Source of the DNA: Mollicutes bacterium
GTDB lineage: Bacteria; Bacillota_I; Bacilli_A; Izemoplasmatales; Izemoplasmataceae
DNA length: 41,347 nucleotides
Assembly (NCBI GenBank): GCA_003551455.1
Contig: PUMR01000062.1
Span: 1 to 41,347 of the forward strand
Direction of reading: 5' to 3'
Positions 28,147-36,898 of this stretch are shown here, piece by piece. The notes beneath the pieces were generated by a model. That model worked only from the letters and a program-made list of their open reading frames with translations. It did no database searches and was not told the DNA's origin. The position numbers were made by a program, and so were the translations under genes. The first letter of the stretch is position 1, and every line of letters begins with the position of its first letter.

Positions 28147-28665
28147 TCAGATGTTCGTGATGAGCAACGACGAGATCAGGGTCAGGCGGATGAAGTAGAA
28201 ATAGATGAGTGTTCCGAAAAGGTAGTGGTGGATGGAAATCAGGTCGCGGTTGATGATGATGCCTTTCACGTAACGCCGCAGATAGTAGCCGAAAGCGAAT
28301 ATCCCTCCGAGCAGCGCCGCCGATTCGAAGACGATGAAGACGATGTCCATCGCGGTGATGGAGGGGAGGTCACCGGCCCATTCGAGCGCGTTGACGGTGA
28401 TGACATAGGTCGTCGGGATCAAGGGGAGGACCAGAAGCAAAACCAGAAGACACAACGGCACGCTGTCGGCGGTGCTCAATTTGACGATTTTCCTCCCGAT
28501 GAGGAAAAAGACCAGGGGATGGAAGATGAACGTGTAGAAAAAGACGACCGTCGACAAGATTTCCGCCCAACGGTCATCGACGAAGACATGGGCGTAGATG
28601 CCGATGAAATAGATGGCGAAAGTCGCCACTATGACAAGGCGAGCAATCCGGATGATGCTGCGCAT
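28147..28665 (-). CDS. Unknown five-helix membrane protein
   Basis: A 172-residue hydrophobic protein that I do not recognise. About five membrane segments are visible: 7-27, 36-58, 70-92, 104-128 and 147-168. Short basic loops (RKIVK, YLRRYVKG) lie between them, suggesting cytoplasmic sides. There is no signal peptide or known motif. GGAGG lies 5 bases before the ATG, so it looks genuinely translated. It has its own promoter and lies downstream of aroF on the same strand; no clear terminator separates them, so the aro operon could read through. Confidence 0.7.
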   Translation of the reverse strand: MRSIIRIARLVIVATFAIYFIGIYAHVFVDDRWAEILSTVVFFYTFIFHPLVFFLIGRKIVKLSTADSVPLCLLVLLLVLPLIPTTYVITVNALEWAGDLPSITAMDIVFIVFESAALLGGIFAFGYYLRRYVKGIIINRDLISIHHYLFGTLIYFYFIRLTLISSLLITNI

Positions 28666-28734
28666 GGGTTCCTCCTTAATATGTCCGGGGATGGAAATCG
28701 CGGCTGGTGGGGATGGTCATGCGTATCCATGCGA

Positions 28735-28743
28735 ATTATACCA
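28735..28743 (-). promoter_or_regulatory. Promoter of the unknown membrane protein gene
   Basis: Minus strand TGGTATAAT (TATAAT at 28735-28740) with TTCGCA 16 bases further upstream. It leaves a leader of about 65 bases that contains two direct copies of CCATCCCC. Confidence 0.6.
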
Positions 28744-28772
28744 TACATCTTTGTATTGCGAAACCGCCTTTA

Positions 28773-29756
28773 TCATTCCGTGTAGGCGGAGATGGCCTTC
28801 ATGAGTTTCTCGAAGCGTTTGGGTTTCAAGGATTGGGCGCCGTCACTGAAGGCCTGGAAGGGGTTGTTGTGGACCTCGATCATCAGTCCGTCCGCCCCGG
28901 CGGCGATGGAAGCTCGGGCCAGACCTTCGACCAAGCGGTAGTCACCGGCTGCGTGCGAAGGGTCGACAATCACCGGGAGGTCGGTGATCTGTTTGGCATA
29001 GAGCATGCCGTTCAAGTCCAGCGTGTGGCGTGTGGCGGAGTCGAAAGTGCGGATACCGCGTTCGCAGAGGATGACATCGCGATTTCCGTGCATGATGAGG
29101 TATTCGGCGCTCAAGAGCCATTCTTCGACGGTGTTGGCGAACCCGCGTTTCAAGAGGACGGGTCTTTTCGCTTTTCCGAGAGCTTTGAGCAAATCATGGT
29201 TCTGCATGTTCCGCGCACCGACCTGGATGATGTCGACATGTTCCTCGAAAAGCGGCAGGTCCGCTTTGTCCATGATTTCGCTCACGGCGAAAAGGCCGAA
29301 CGCATCGGCGGCCTTCCTGAGATGGAGGAGGCCCTCGCGTTCGAGGCCCTGGAAAGCGTGGGGGCTCGTCCGCGGCTTGAAAGCGCCTCCCCGGAGGGCG
29401 TGAGCACCTGCCGCCGCGACCTTTTCCGCGATTTTGACGATCTGTTCGCCACTCTCGACGGCACAGGGACCGGCGATGATGAACGGTCTCATCTCGGCGA
29501 AAGACCGGTTGCCGATGCGATGGGGGCGGTCCGCGAAGAGGGGGCGGTTCACATACCGGTAGGGTTGCTTGGTGCGGATGACGTCTTTCACGCCTTCATA
29601 GGCGTTCAGGGCCCGGGATTCGAGTTCCGTTGTGTCTCCCATGACGTAAAGGAGGATGCAATCGTCCCCTTCGAGGGTGTGGACGACATATCCCCTGTCG
29701 TGGAGGTCCTTTTCGAGTTCTTCGGTGGAAGCATAGATATCGAGGACGATGATCAA
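28773..29756 (-). CDS. aroF: DAHP synthase, Thermotoga-type (type I-beta with N-terminal regulatory domain)
   Basis: First shikimate-pathway enzyme: condenses PEP and erythrose-4-phosphate. The first 75 or so residues form a small ferredoxin-like domain, as in the Thermotoga maritima enzyme, where it carries Tyr/Phe feedback control. The barrel has IIAGPCAVES, LRGGAFKPRTSP, VGARNMQN, LLKRGFANTVEEWLLSAEYL, ILCERGIRTF and VDPSHAAGD. I prefer the TTG at 29756 (327 aa): it overlaps the aroQ stop as TTGA, has AAAGGA 9 bases upstream and gives MIIVLDIY, like known members. The ATG at 29765 touches the ribosome site and is less likely. It is the last gene of the aro operon. Confidence 0.93.
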   Translation of the reverse strand: MIIVLDIYASTEELEKDLHDRGYVVHTLEGDDCILLYVMGDTTELESRALNAYEGVKDVIRTKQPYRYVNRPLFADRPHRIGNRSFAEMRPFIIAGPCAVESGEQIVKIAEKVAAAGAHALRGGAFKPRTSPHAFQGLEREGLLHLRKAADAFGLFAVSEIMDKADLPLFEEHVDIIQVGARNMQNHDLLKALGKAKRPVLLKRGFANTVEEWLLSAEYLIMHGNRDVILCERGIRTFDSATRHTLDLNGMLYAKQITDLPVIVDPSHAAGDYRLVEGLARASIAAGADGLMIEVHNNPFQAFSDGAQSLKPKRFEKLMKAISAYTE

Positions 29757-30193
29757 GGCGACCATTCCTTTCGCACATGGTCAAGGGCTTTTTTGTAGCT
29801 GTCGGCCCCCTCGCCGGCGAAAGTGCCGGCGCAGGCATTCCTGATGACGGAATGATGACGGAAGGGTTCCTTCCGTTTTTCGGGATCGCTGAGATGGATT
29901 TCATAGACAGGGGTATTCACACTCGTGATGGCGTCATGGAGAGCATAGGAGTAATGGGTGAGGGCCCCGGCGTTCAGAAGCACGGCGCGCACACCTTCAA
30001 CATCGGCCTCATGGAGCCAATCAATGAGTGTTCCCTCGTGGTTCGTCTGCCGGATATCGGCGGAAAAACCCAAGCGCTCGGCATACTCGCCGATAGCACA
30101 CATCGTTTCTTCATAGTCTTTCTCACCATAGATGTCCGGCTCTCGGCGGCCCAACAGGTTGAGATTCGGTCCGTTAAGAATCAAGATGCGCAT
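29753..30193 (-). CDS. aroQ: 3-dehydroquinate dehydratase, type II
   Basis: Third shikimate-pathway step: removes water from 3-dehydroquinate. It is a 146-residue type II enzyme with the N-terminal signature MRILILNGPNLNLLGRREPDIYG (catalytic Tyr in the last part, Arg in the lid), LLNAGALTHYSYALHDAI and VYEIHLSDPEKRKEPFRHHS. The ATG at 30193 has GGAGG 6 bases upstream and lies inside the end of aroE-aroK (20-base overlap). It ends in the TTGA junction with aroF. Confidence 0.95.
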   Translation of the reverse strand: MRILILNGPNLNLLGRREPDIYGEKDYEETMCAIGEYAERLGFSADIRQTNHEGTLIDWLHEADVEGVRAVLLNAGALTHYSYALHDAITSVNTPVYEIHLSDPEKRKEPFRHHSVIRNACAGTFAGEGADSYKKALDHVRKEWSP

Positions 30194-31418
30194 CGAGGGC
30201 CTCCTTGATACGTCTGATGATCGTGCTTTCCTTCCAGGTGTCCTTGGCGACGGTGACATCGGCGTATGTTTCGTAGAGTGATTGACGTTGGCGTTTCAGT
30301 TCTTTGAGATCCGACATGTCCTCGATGAGCGGGCGATCTTTGAGATTCTTCGCGGACAGAATGCTTTCGTCGAGATCGAGAAACACCAAGATGCCGTTTT
30401 GTTTCAAAGCGAGCATCGCTTCCTCGTCTTCGACGATGCCCCCGCCGGGAGCGATCCATTGGCCGTGTCGTTTCGCGATTTCCATGACCTTCTCCTTTTC
30501 GAATCCGCGGAAAGACTTCTCGCCTTTCATACGAAAGATGTTCTCGACCGATGTGCCTTGTTGCTTTTCGATTTCCCGGTCTATGTCGATGAAGGGTTTG
30601 GACGTCTCTTTGGCCAATCGGAGACCGTAATGGGTTTTTCCCGCGAAAGGGAGTCCAATGAGGACGATGTTGAGGAAACGTTTCTCGAACTCTGCCAAAG
30701 CCTTAGCGACATGCAGATCATCGAGCGGTTCGCCGAAGAAGAGCGCTTGGCTTTCCGCCGCCTGCCGGACGAGCATTTCCAACCCGTTGAGAATGCGAAT
30801 TCCGGCCGCCTCGGCCTTTTGGAGGAGACGGGTCTTCAACGGGTTGTAGATGACATCGAAGACCAGTGTCAAGTCCGTAAGCCGACCGAAATCGACAGGC
30901 GGGACGGAAGCGTTGTCCGGATACATGCCGACGGGGGTCGTGTTGATGAGAACCCCGTAAGCGCCTTCGAGTTCTTCAAGAGGATACTCGCCCGCATGTG
31001 GTCTTCTCGCGAAAATGTCCACTTCGGTGTAACCGCAGTCTGCGAGGGCGACTTTTGCCGACCGCATGGTGGCGCCGTTTCCCACAATCGCCACTTTTGT
31101 CGACGCCCGGGGGAAATGGCGTCGGATGATGGAATCCAAGGCGAGATAATCGGTGTTGTGGCCCTTGAGGGAACCATTTTGTCGGATGATGGTATTGACG
31201 ATCCCGGTTCTTTTCGCTGTCTCATCGAGTTCGTCGAGGGCGGACATCACGGCCTTCTTGTAGGGGTGTGTGACATTGATTCCGCGGAAAGACTTCACCT
31301 GCAGGAAGGATTGCACGTCAGCCGTCTCGTAGAGGTGATAGGTCAGGCCTTCACGGAGATGCTCGTGAATCGTTTTGGAGAAACTGTGAGCAAGCGATTT
31401 CCCCAACAATCCATACAT
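30174..31418 (-). CDS. aroE-aroK: Fused shikimate dehydrogenase-shikimate kinase
   Basis: One 414-residue protein for two successive steps. Residues 1-247 or so are AroE: GKSLAHSFSKTIHEH (substrate site), NVTHPYKK (48-55, catalytic Lys54), GHNTD (86-90, Asp90) and INTTPVGMYP (158-167). Its NADP loop is unusual, GNGATMRSA (113-121) for the common GAGGAARA. Residues 248-414 are AroK: P-loop GLPFAGKT (255-262), DIDREIEKQQGTSVENIF, and APGGGIV (323-329), followed by an RPL lid motif. No stop or frameshift lies between the parts. GAGG lies 8 bases before the ATG. The chorismate mutase stop is 10 bases upstream. Confidence 0.95.
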   Translation of the reverse strand: MYGLLGKSLAHSFSKTIHEHLREGLTYHLYETADVQSFLQVKSFRGINVTHPYKKAVMSALDELDETAKRTGIVNTIIRQNGSLKGHNTDYLALDSIIRRHFPRASTKVAIVGNGATMRSAKVALADCGYTEVDIFARRPHAGEYPLEELEGAYGVLINTTPVGMYPDNASVPPVDFGRLTDLTLVFDVIYNPLKTRLLQKAEAAGIRILNGLEMLVRQAAESQALFFGEPLDDLHVAKALAEFEKRFLNIVLIGLPFAGKTHYGLRLAKETSKPFIDIDREIEKQQGTSVENIFRMKGEKSFRGFEKEKVMEIAKRHGQWIAPGGGIVEDEEAMLALKQNGILVFLDLDESILSAKNLKDRPLIEDMSDLKELKRQRQSLYETYADVTVAKDTWKESTIIRRIKEALDAHLDS

Positions 31419-31428
31419 CTTGGTCACC

Positions 31429-31674
31429 TCACTTCTGCAGACGGCGGCTCTGGGCGATAATCTCGGCATAGACCTTCTTCAGGGCATCATGGTGGGGGTA
31501 TGCGCCTATTTTATCATAGATTGTCTTTTCTCGCTTCCCATCCCGCACGGCCATGTCTCTCTCTCGCTTGCGGGCGCCAATCTCCTCGACGACGGCAAAA
31601 CGCTCTTCCAAAGCGGATAGGATGACATCGTCCAACTTGTCGATTCGGGCACGGAGTCCTTTCAGCTCGTCCAT
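31429..31674 (-). CDS. Chorismate mutase, AroQ (all-alpha) class
   Basis: An 81-residue free-standing chorismate mutase of the CM2 type. MDELKGLRARIDKLDDVILSALEERF is the first helix with its substrate-binding Arg, and ARKRERDMAVRDGKREKTI the second region with the conserved Lys/Arg. It converts chorismate to prephenate on the way to Phe and Tyr. No prephenate dehydratase or dehydrogenase gene lies in the window. GGAGG lies 7 bases before the ATG, inside the last codons of aroC (13-base overlap). Confidence 0.9.
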   Translation of the reverse strand: MDELKGLRARIDKLDDVILSALEERFAVVEEIGARKRERDMAVRDGKREKTIYDKIGAYPHHDALKKVYAEIIAQSRRLQK

Positions 31675-32750
31675 TCCAGACCCTCCTTACGGATGGTGAA
31701 TTCCAGCACACAATAGTAGGTCAGCGCGTTCACGACGGGTATCGCCCGGGGCAGCAGGCAGGCATCATGCCTTTTCGAACTCTTAATGGTCGTATTCTCG
31801 GCCTTTTTCATATCGACGGTGTCTTGTTCCTTGGCGATGGAGGGGGTCGGTTTGAAAGCCGTCCGGAAGATGATCGGCGCTCCGCTGGAAAGGCCGCCGA
31901 GAATACCACCGGCATCATTCTTGGTGAAGGTGACACGCGATCCCTCATAACGCAAGGGGTCGTTCACCTCGCTGCCCATACGGCGGGCAGCGGTGCACCC
32001 CAGGCCGAAAGCGACCCCTTTGACACCGGGGATGGCAAAGAGTAGATGCGAGAGGAGACTCTCGAAAGAATCGAAGAAAGGTTCACCGAGGGCAGTGTCG
32101 TGTCCGATGATGGCGGTCTCGGCGATACCGCCCACACTGTCTCCTGCGGACTGGGCCGCGCCGATCCGGGTACGGAAACGTTCTTCATCATCGGGACTGA
32201 CAACCGGGAAATCGCTTGATGACAACCTTTTTAGAGTTTCTTCATCCGGCGGGGAATCAAGGAATGTCCTCCCTTCCAGGGTATGGACGCTTTGGACGTG
32301 TGAGGCCACAGTGACGCCACGTTGGGCGAGAATCGTTTCGGAAACGGCACCCAGCAAGACCAAAGGGGCCGTCAACCTGCCGGAGAAATGACCACCGCCG
32401 CGGAAATCCGGGTTTCCGCGGGCTTTGAGATAAGCGGTGAAATCCGCATGAGAGGGGCGTATGCGCCCTTTGACATACTCGGTACCATCGGTGGCGCTGT
32501 TCTCGATGAAGAAGGTGAGAGGCGCTCCCGTGGTGACACCCTCATGGATACCGCTCAGGATGTCAAAACGGTCCGGTTCCCGTCGTTCAGTGGTAAAGTG
32601 GTGCTTCGGTCGCCTTTTTTCGAGCGTTTGCCGGAGACTGTCCTCGTCAATCGCGATACCCGGAGGGAGATTGTGGATCGTGATGCCGACCCCGGGGCCG
32701 TGGCTTTCGCCGAAAAGGCTCACTTCAACAGCTTTTCCGAATGTGCTCAT
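31662..32750 (-). CDS. aroC: Chorismate synthase
   Basis: Last step to chorismate; needs reduced FMN. It is 362 aa with FGESHGPGVGI near the N-terminus, RPSHADFTAYLK, FRGGGHFSGRLTA, KNDAGGILGGLSSGAPI and the C-terminal SSKRHDACLLPRA (the family GRHDPC region). GGAGG lies 5 bases before the ATG at 32750. Its start overlaps the end of aroB by 26 bases, and its end overlaps the chorismate mutase start. A flavin-reductase-like gene lies in the neighbouring divergent unit (38405-38926), but no link between them is shown. Confidence 0.96.
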   Translation of the reverse strand: MSTFGKAVEVSLFGESHGPGVGITIHNLPPGIAIDEDSLRQTLEKRRPKHHFTTERREPDRFDILSGIHEGVTTGAPLTFFIENSATDGTEYVKGRIRPSHADFTAYLKARGNPDFRGGGHFSGRLTAPLVLLGAVSETILAQRGVTVASHVQSVHTLEGRTFLDSPPDEETLKRLSSSDFPVVSPDDEERFRTRIGAAQSAGDSVGGIAETAIIGHDTALGEPFFDSFESLLSHLLFAIPGVKGVAFGLGCTAARRMGSEVNDPLRYEGSRVTFTKNDAGGILGGLSSGAPIIFRTAFKPTPSIAKEQDTVDMKKAENTTIKSSKRHDACLLPRAIPVVNALTYYCVLEFTIRKEGLEWTS

Positions 32751-33762
32751 GAGGGCCTCCTTTGTAAATCATCTCCATGATCTCATCGAAACTAAACCGC
32801 TTCAAAAAGCCATTTCCCACTGTTTCGACATCGGCCATTTCATACATGTCATCCTTGCGACGCAACTTGTCATGGCGGATGAAAGATGTCAAATCGTCTG
32901 GGTCAAAGGGAATGTCTGTGTCCAGACCATAGGTGGCCAAGACTTTTTCCAGTTCATTCCGGAAGGGCTTGTTTCCGGCCATGATTCGCATGCCGAAGGC
33001 CACGCACTCGCCATGGAGGAATGCTCCTCGGTGGAGATGTTCGAGGGCGTGGGCGATCGTATGGCCGTAGTTCAGGAGAATCCTCCCTCCGCGGTCGCAT
33101 GGGTCCTTTTCCACGATGGGCTTTTTCAGTTCCACAGCCCTGTTGATGAGATGCGCATCCCGTGGTGAGGGAGTTTTCTGTATCAACCGCCCAAAAAGAT
33201 CCGCGTCCTTCAACAGGGCGATTTTCACTATTTCCGCCATACCGCTGGCCAACTCCCTTTCCGGGAGGCTTTCCAAGGTGGAAGTGTCGGCGATGACAGC
33301 TTCCGGTGTGTAGAAGGTACCGATGGCGTTTTTGGATCGACTCGTGTTCAAAGCGAATTTGCCGCCGACGGAAGCGTCTGCCATGGCGATGAGAGTCGTG
33401 GGCAGAAGTAACAATCGCACACCCCGCTCGTAAGTCGCCGCCACAAAACCGGCAAGATCGTTCACCATGCCGCCCCCCAAAGCCACGATTCTCCCATCCC
33501 GCGAAAGCCCGCTTTCTTGGAGGGCATCGATAATGCGTTCATACATAGGAATCGATTTGGAGGCCTCGCCGGCGGTGACCAGGAGATGACCCCGACAAGA
33601 AAGCTTCTTCCGGACGGATTGGATGAAAGGAGCGGGGATGTTCTCGTCGACGACAAGAAAGGAAGGAACATCGTTTTCCACCAGTTCATCCAGTCTGCCC
33701 AAAAGACCATCACCAATCTGATACACATAGTCGTTTTGGAGACCTTTTATGGTTGTCTTCAA
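32725..33762 (-). CDS. aroB: 3-dehydroquinate synthase
   Basis: Second shikimate-pathway step: cyclises DAHP to 3-dehydroquinate using NAD and a divalent metal. It is 345 aa with VALGGGMVNDLAGFVAATYERGVRLLLLPTTLIAMADASVGGKFALN, the metal-site LASGMAEIVKIALL, LNYGHTIAHALEH and LHGECVAFGMRI, given here in separate short parts of the family pattern. The start is TTG at 33762, overlapping the aroA stop as TTGA, with GGAG 9 bases upstream. Coupled to aroA in front and aroC behind. Confidence 0.95.
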   Translation of the reverse strand: MKTTIKGLQNDYVYQIGDGLLGRLDELVENDVPSFLVVDENIPAPFIQSVRKKLSCRGHLLVTAGEASKSIPMYERIIDALQESGLSRDGRIVALGGGMVNDLAGFVAATYERGVRLLLLPTTLIAMADASVGGKFALNTSRSKNAIGTFYTPEAVIADTSTLESLPERELASGMAEIVKIALLKDADLFGRLIQKTPSPRDAHLINRAVELKKPIVEKDPCDRGGRILLNYGHTIAHALEHLHRGAFLHGECVAFGMRIMAGNKPFRNELEKVLATYGLDTDIPFDPDDLTSFIRHDKLRRKDDMYEMADVETVGNGFLKRFSFDEIMEMIYKGGPHEHIRKSC

Positions 33763-35030
33763 GCGATATCTCTCCTTTTCACGATGGAAAGGTTCGCACC
33801 CAGGCTTGCGAGGTCATGGAAAAAGGCGGGGTAGGACTTGTGCACCGCTTCCGCGTGGAGGATGTGTACGGGACCGCTCGCCAAGGTACCGGCAATGGCC
33901 GCCAACATGACGAGGCGATGGTCGCCGTGGCTTTTCACTGTAGTTCCCGAAAACCGCTGCACAGGACCGCGGATACGGATGGCATCTCCCTCGACAACCA
34001 TATCGGCGTGCAGACCGTTCATGAGTTCCATGATGCTTGTGATACGGTCGCTTTCCTTGTAGCGGAGCCTTCGCACGTTCTGGAGGACACTTTCTCCTTT
34101 TGAGAGCGAGGCTAAAAGTGTGAATGCGAAGGCGAGATCGGGGTTGTCTTCGACATCCGCGACAAATGCGGATGGACGGGATGTGCCGCTCCGGTAGCCT
34201 TGTTCGGTGTGGATGATCTTGCCACCCGCGTTCCGGATGGTGTCGATGATCCTTCTGTCGGCCTGTAGGGAGTCTCTTGACAGCGGATAGACTTCAACAC
34301 CCGTACTGCGCAATCCGGCGACGAGAAAGAGCGAAGCCAGCGAATAGTCGCCCTCGATGGTCGTATCACGAGGGCGGAAGGTTTGTGCTGGCGGCACCCG
34401 GAATCCGCCGTTCTGCTTGATGATTTTGATACCGGCATCTTCGAGCGTCTCGAGTGTGAGATCGATATAGGGTATGGAGGTGGGATTCGTGACATGGAGA
34501 GTGGAGCTTTCGTCCAAGAGTGGGAGAGCGAAAAGGAGGCCGCTTACGAATTGGGAGCCGAAACTGCCGTCGACCACGATTTCACCGCCTCCGAGGCCCG
34601 GACGGACGACAAGCATCCGGCCATCCTTCTCCAGGGATTCCGGAAACAGGGCAAAATAAGGATCGAGAGGTCTTCGGGCCAAGGACTCGTCCATCTGGAA
34701 GATGACATCGCCTCCCGCAAGCATGGCCAGAGGAATGGCGAAACGTAATGAAGAAGCCGAAGCCTTGACATCGATGGGTCTTTTCGGCAGCTGTGGACGA
34801 CCGACACCCTTGACACGCAAGCGGCCGTCCTTGATTTTCCATGAAGCGCCGAAGGCCTTCACGACGTTGAGAGTCGCCAGGATGTCCTCACTTTCGGCGA
34901 ATGGGTGAATGTTGCTCGTCCCACGGGACAACAATGCCAAAAAAAGCGCTCGGTGCAAGAGGCTTTTCGAGGGAGGGACCCGGATGCGTCCCTGGAGTCT
35001 GGAGGGGTGGACGAACACATCGTACGCCAT
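33759..35030 (-). CDS. aroA: 3-phosphoshikimate 1-carboxyvinyltransferase (EPSP synthase)
   Basis: Joins PEP to shikimate-3-phosphate. It is 423 aa. Active-site residues are recognisable: PPSKSLLHR (Lys22, Ser23, Arg27), LRYKESDR, HGDHRLVM and the late AVHKSYPAFF. The PEP-site loop reads KASASSLRF (89-97) where E. coli has GNAGTAMRP; Ala92 stands at the Gly96 position and Ser93 at Thr97 (see findings). AAGGAA lies before the ATG at 35030. It is the first gene of the aro operon, divergent from fhs. Confidence 0.94.
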   Translation of the reverse strand: MAYDVFVHPSRLQGRIRVPPSKSLLHRALFLALLSRGTSNIHPFAESEDILATLNVVKAFGASWKIKDGRLRVKGVGRPQLPKRPIDVKASASSLRFAIPLAMLAGGDVIFQMDESLARRPLDPYFALFPESLEKDGRMLVVRPGLGGGEIVVDGSFGSQFVSGLLFALPLLDESSTLHVTNPTSIPYIDLTLETLEDAGIKIIKQNGGFRVPPAQTFRPRDTTIEGDYSLASLFLVAGLRSTGVEVYPLSRDSLQADRRIIDTIRNAGGKIIHTEQGYRSGTSRPSAFVADVEDNPDLAFAFTLLASLSKGESVLQNVRRLRYKESDRITSIMELMNGLHADMVVEGDAIRIRGPVQRFSGTTVKSHGDHRLVMLAAIAGTLASGPVHILHAEAVHKSYPAFFHDLASLGANLSIVKRRDIA

Positions 35031-35068
35031 GGATGATTCCTTCTTTCACCAGTCGGCTTCTTGGTTTC

Positions 35069-35090
35069 ATTATACACCAAGGGGACCTTG
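35069..35090 (-). promoter_or_regulatory. aro operon promoter with overlapping inverted repeat
   Basis: Minus strand TATAAT (35069-35074), 38 bases before aroA; no good -35 box is visible. An inverted repeat CAAGG-GGA-CCTTG (35078-35090) sits just upstream of the -10, in the spacer. A repressor or activator could bind there. The promoter call is moderate and the operator call is weak. Confidence 0.55.
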
Positions 35091-35119
35091 AGAGATAGGG
35101 GCGGGACGGCAACGAGTTG

Positions 35120-35148
35120 TTGAATTTGCACACCATTTGTGTGATAAT
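35120..35148 (+). promoter_or_regulatory. fhs promoter with overlapping inverted repeat
   Basis: TTGAAT (35120-35125), a 17-base spacer and GATAAT (35143-35148) with an extended TGT. A perfect inverted repeat CACAC-CATTT-GTGTG (35129-35143) fills the spacer and reaches the -10, which is a typical operator position. Confidence 0.75.
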
Positions 35149-35204
35149 AGAAAAAGAGTGATTTAGAAAGCGTATACATATTCTCATTTATGGAGGTACT
35201 ACAC

Positions 35205-36878
35205 ATGGTCAACAATGACTTGAAAATCGCACAACAAGCCTCGATGAAAGACATCGGCGAGATCGCCGAACAGATCGGTCTCGAAGAGAAGGACATCGAG
35301 CGCTACGGCGGGTACAAGGCCAAAATCAAGCTCGAGGCCTTGGAGCGCCACAAGGACAAAAAGGACGGGAAAGTGATATTTGTCTCGGCTATCACCCCGA
35401 CCCCGGCCGGCGAAGGCAAATCCACGACGACCGTAGGATTGGGCCAAGCGTTCGGCAAACTCGGCAAGAACGCCATCATAGCTCTCAGGGAACCATCGTT
35501 CGGGCCGGTGATGGGCGTAAAAGGTGGAGCCGCAGGCGGTGGGCATGCCCAAGTCGTGCCGATGGAAGACATCAACCTGCATTTCACCGGTGACATCCAC
35601 GCCGTGACCACGGCCACGAACGCCATCGCGGCCATGATCGACAACCACATCCACCAAGGCAATGAGTTGAATATCGACCCCCGCCGCATCAGTTGGAAAC
35701 GCGCCCTCGACATGAACGACCGCGCTCTGCGCCAAGTCGTCGTGGGACTCGGCGGTGTGGGCAATTCCATCCCGCGTGAAGACGGGTTCAACATCAGCGT
35801 GGCCTCGGAAATCATGGCGGTGCTCTGTCTCGCCCGCGACATCCATGATTTGAAAGCGCGCGTCCGTCGCATCGTCATCGGCTACACCTACGACCGGAAA
35901 GTCGTCACTGTCGGTGACATAGGAGCCGAAGGTGCGGTCACGCTCATCCTCCGGGATGCCATCAAACCGAACCTCGTGCAGACGCTCGAAAACACGCCCG
36001 CGCTCATGCATGGCGGACCTTTCGCCAACATCGCCCACGGTTGCAACAGCATCATCGCCACCAACATGGGCCGGAAACTCGCCGATTACTGTATCACCGA
36101 AGCGGGCTTCGGCGTGGACCTCGGGGCCGAGAAGTTCTGCAACATCAAGAGTCGCCAGGCCGGTTTCGAGCCGAGCGCTGTGGTGATCGTGGCCACGGTC
36201 CGCGCTTTGAAAATGCATGGTGGCGTGAAAAAGGCCGATCTCGGCGAAGAGAACGTCGAAGCCCTGAAAAAGGGTATAGAGAATCTCGAGAAACACATCG
36301 AGACCATCCAGACTTTCAACCTTCCCTATGTCGTAGCCATCAATCCTTTCGTCAACGACACCGAGAACGAGATCAAAGCCCTCAAGGGATGGCTCGAAGA
36401 GAACAACCACCCCTATTCGATAAGCGAAGTCTGGGCCAAAGGCGGCGATGGGGCCATCGATCTCGCCAACAAGGTCCTCGCCCAAATCGAAGCGAACACC
36501 CTGACATTCAAACGTTTCTACGAGGATGACGATTCGCTGGAAGAAAAAATCGAGTCCATCGCCAAGAAGGCCTATGGTGCCAAGGGTGTCAACTACACCA
36601 AGAAGGCGAAAAACCAGCTGCGCCGCTTCAAGCGCGAAGGCTGGGACAAGTTGCAGGTCTGCATGGCGAAGACCCAAGTCTCGCTTTCGGATGATCCCAA
36701 AGAATATGGACGCCCCCGCGATTTCACCATCACCGTCCGCGAACTGAGCCCCTCCATCGGTGCCGGTTTCATCGTCGCGCTCACCGGTGACATGATGACC
36801 ATGCCGGGTCTTCCCAAGCGTCCCGCGGCCATGGACATGGATATCGACGACGAAGGGAACGCCGAAGGCCTCTTCTGA
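35205..36878 (+). CDS. fhs: Formate-tetrahydrofolate ligase
   Basis: Makes 10-formyl-THF from formate, THF and ATP. It is 557 aa with the P-loop [12 protein letters not shown] (64-75), [22 protein letters not shown], the family stretch [14 protein letters not shown] and the late [18 protein letters not shown]. The start at 35205 is set by GGAGG 8 bases upstream. Together with folD and glyA on the same strand it supplies and interconverts one-carbon units. It has its own promoter, divergent from the aro operon. Confidence 0.97.
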   Translation: MVNNDLKIAQQASMKDIGEIAEQIGLEEKDIERYGGYKAKIKLEALERHKDKKDGKVIFVSAITPTPAGEGKSTTTVGLGQAFGKLGKNAIIALREPSFGPVMGVKGGAAGGGHAQVVPMEDINLHFTGDIHAVTTATNAIAAMIDNHIHQGNELNIDPRRISWKRALDMNDRALRQVVVGLGGVGNSIPREDGFNISVASEIMAVLCLARDIHDLKARVRRIVIGYTYDRKVVTVGDIGAEGAVTLILRDAIKPNLVQTLENTPALMHGGPFANIAHGCNSIIATNMGRKLADYCITEAGFGVDLGAEKFCNIKSRQAGFEPSAVVIVATVRALKMHGGVKKADLGEENVEALKKGIENLEKHIETIQTFNLPYVVAINPFVNDTENEIKALKGWLEENNHPYSISEVWAKGGDGAIDLANKVLAQIEANTLTFKRFYEDDDSLEEKIESIAKKAYGAKGVNYTKKAKNQLRRFKREGWDKLQVCMAKTQVSLSDDPKEYGRPRDFTITVRELSPSIGAGFIVALTGDMMTMPGLPKRPAAMDMDIDDEGNAEGLF

Positions 36879-36898
36879 GTCGCATTGGAGATGATATC

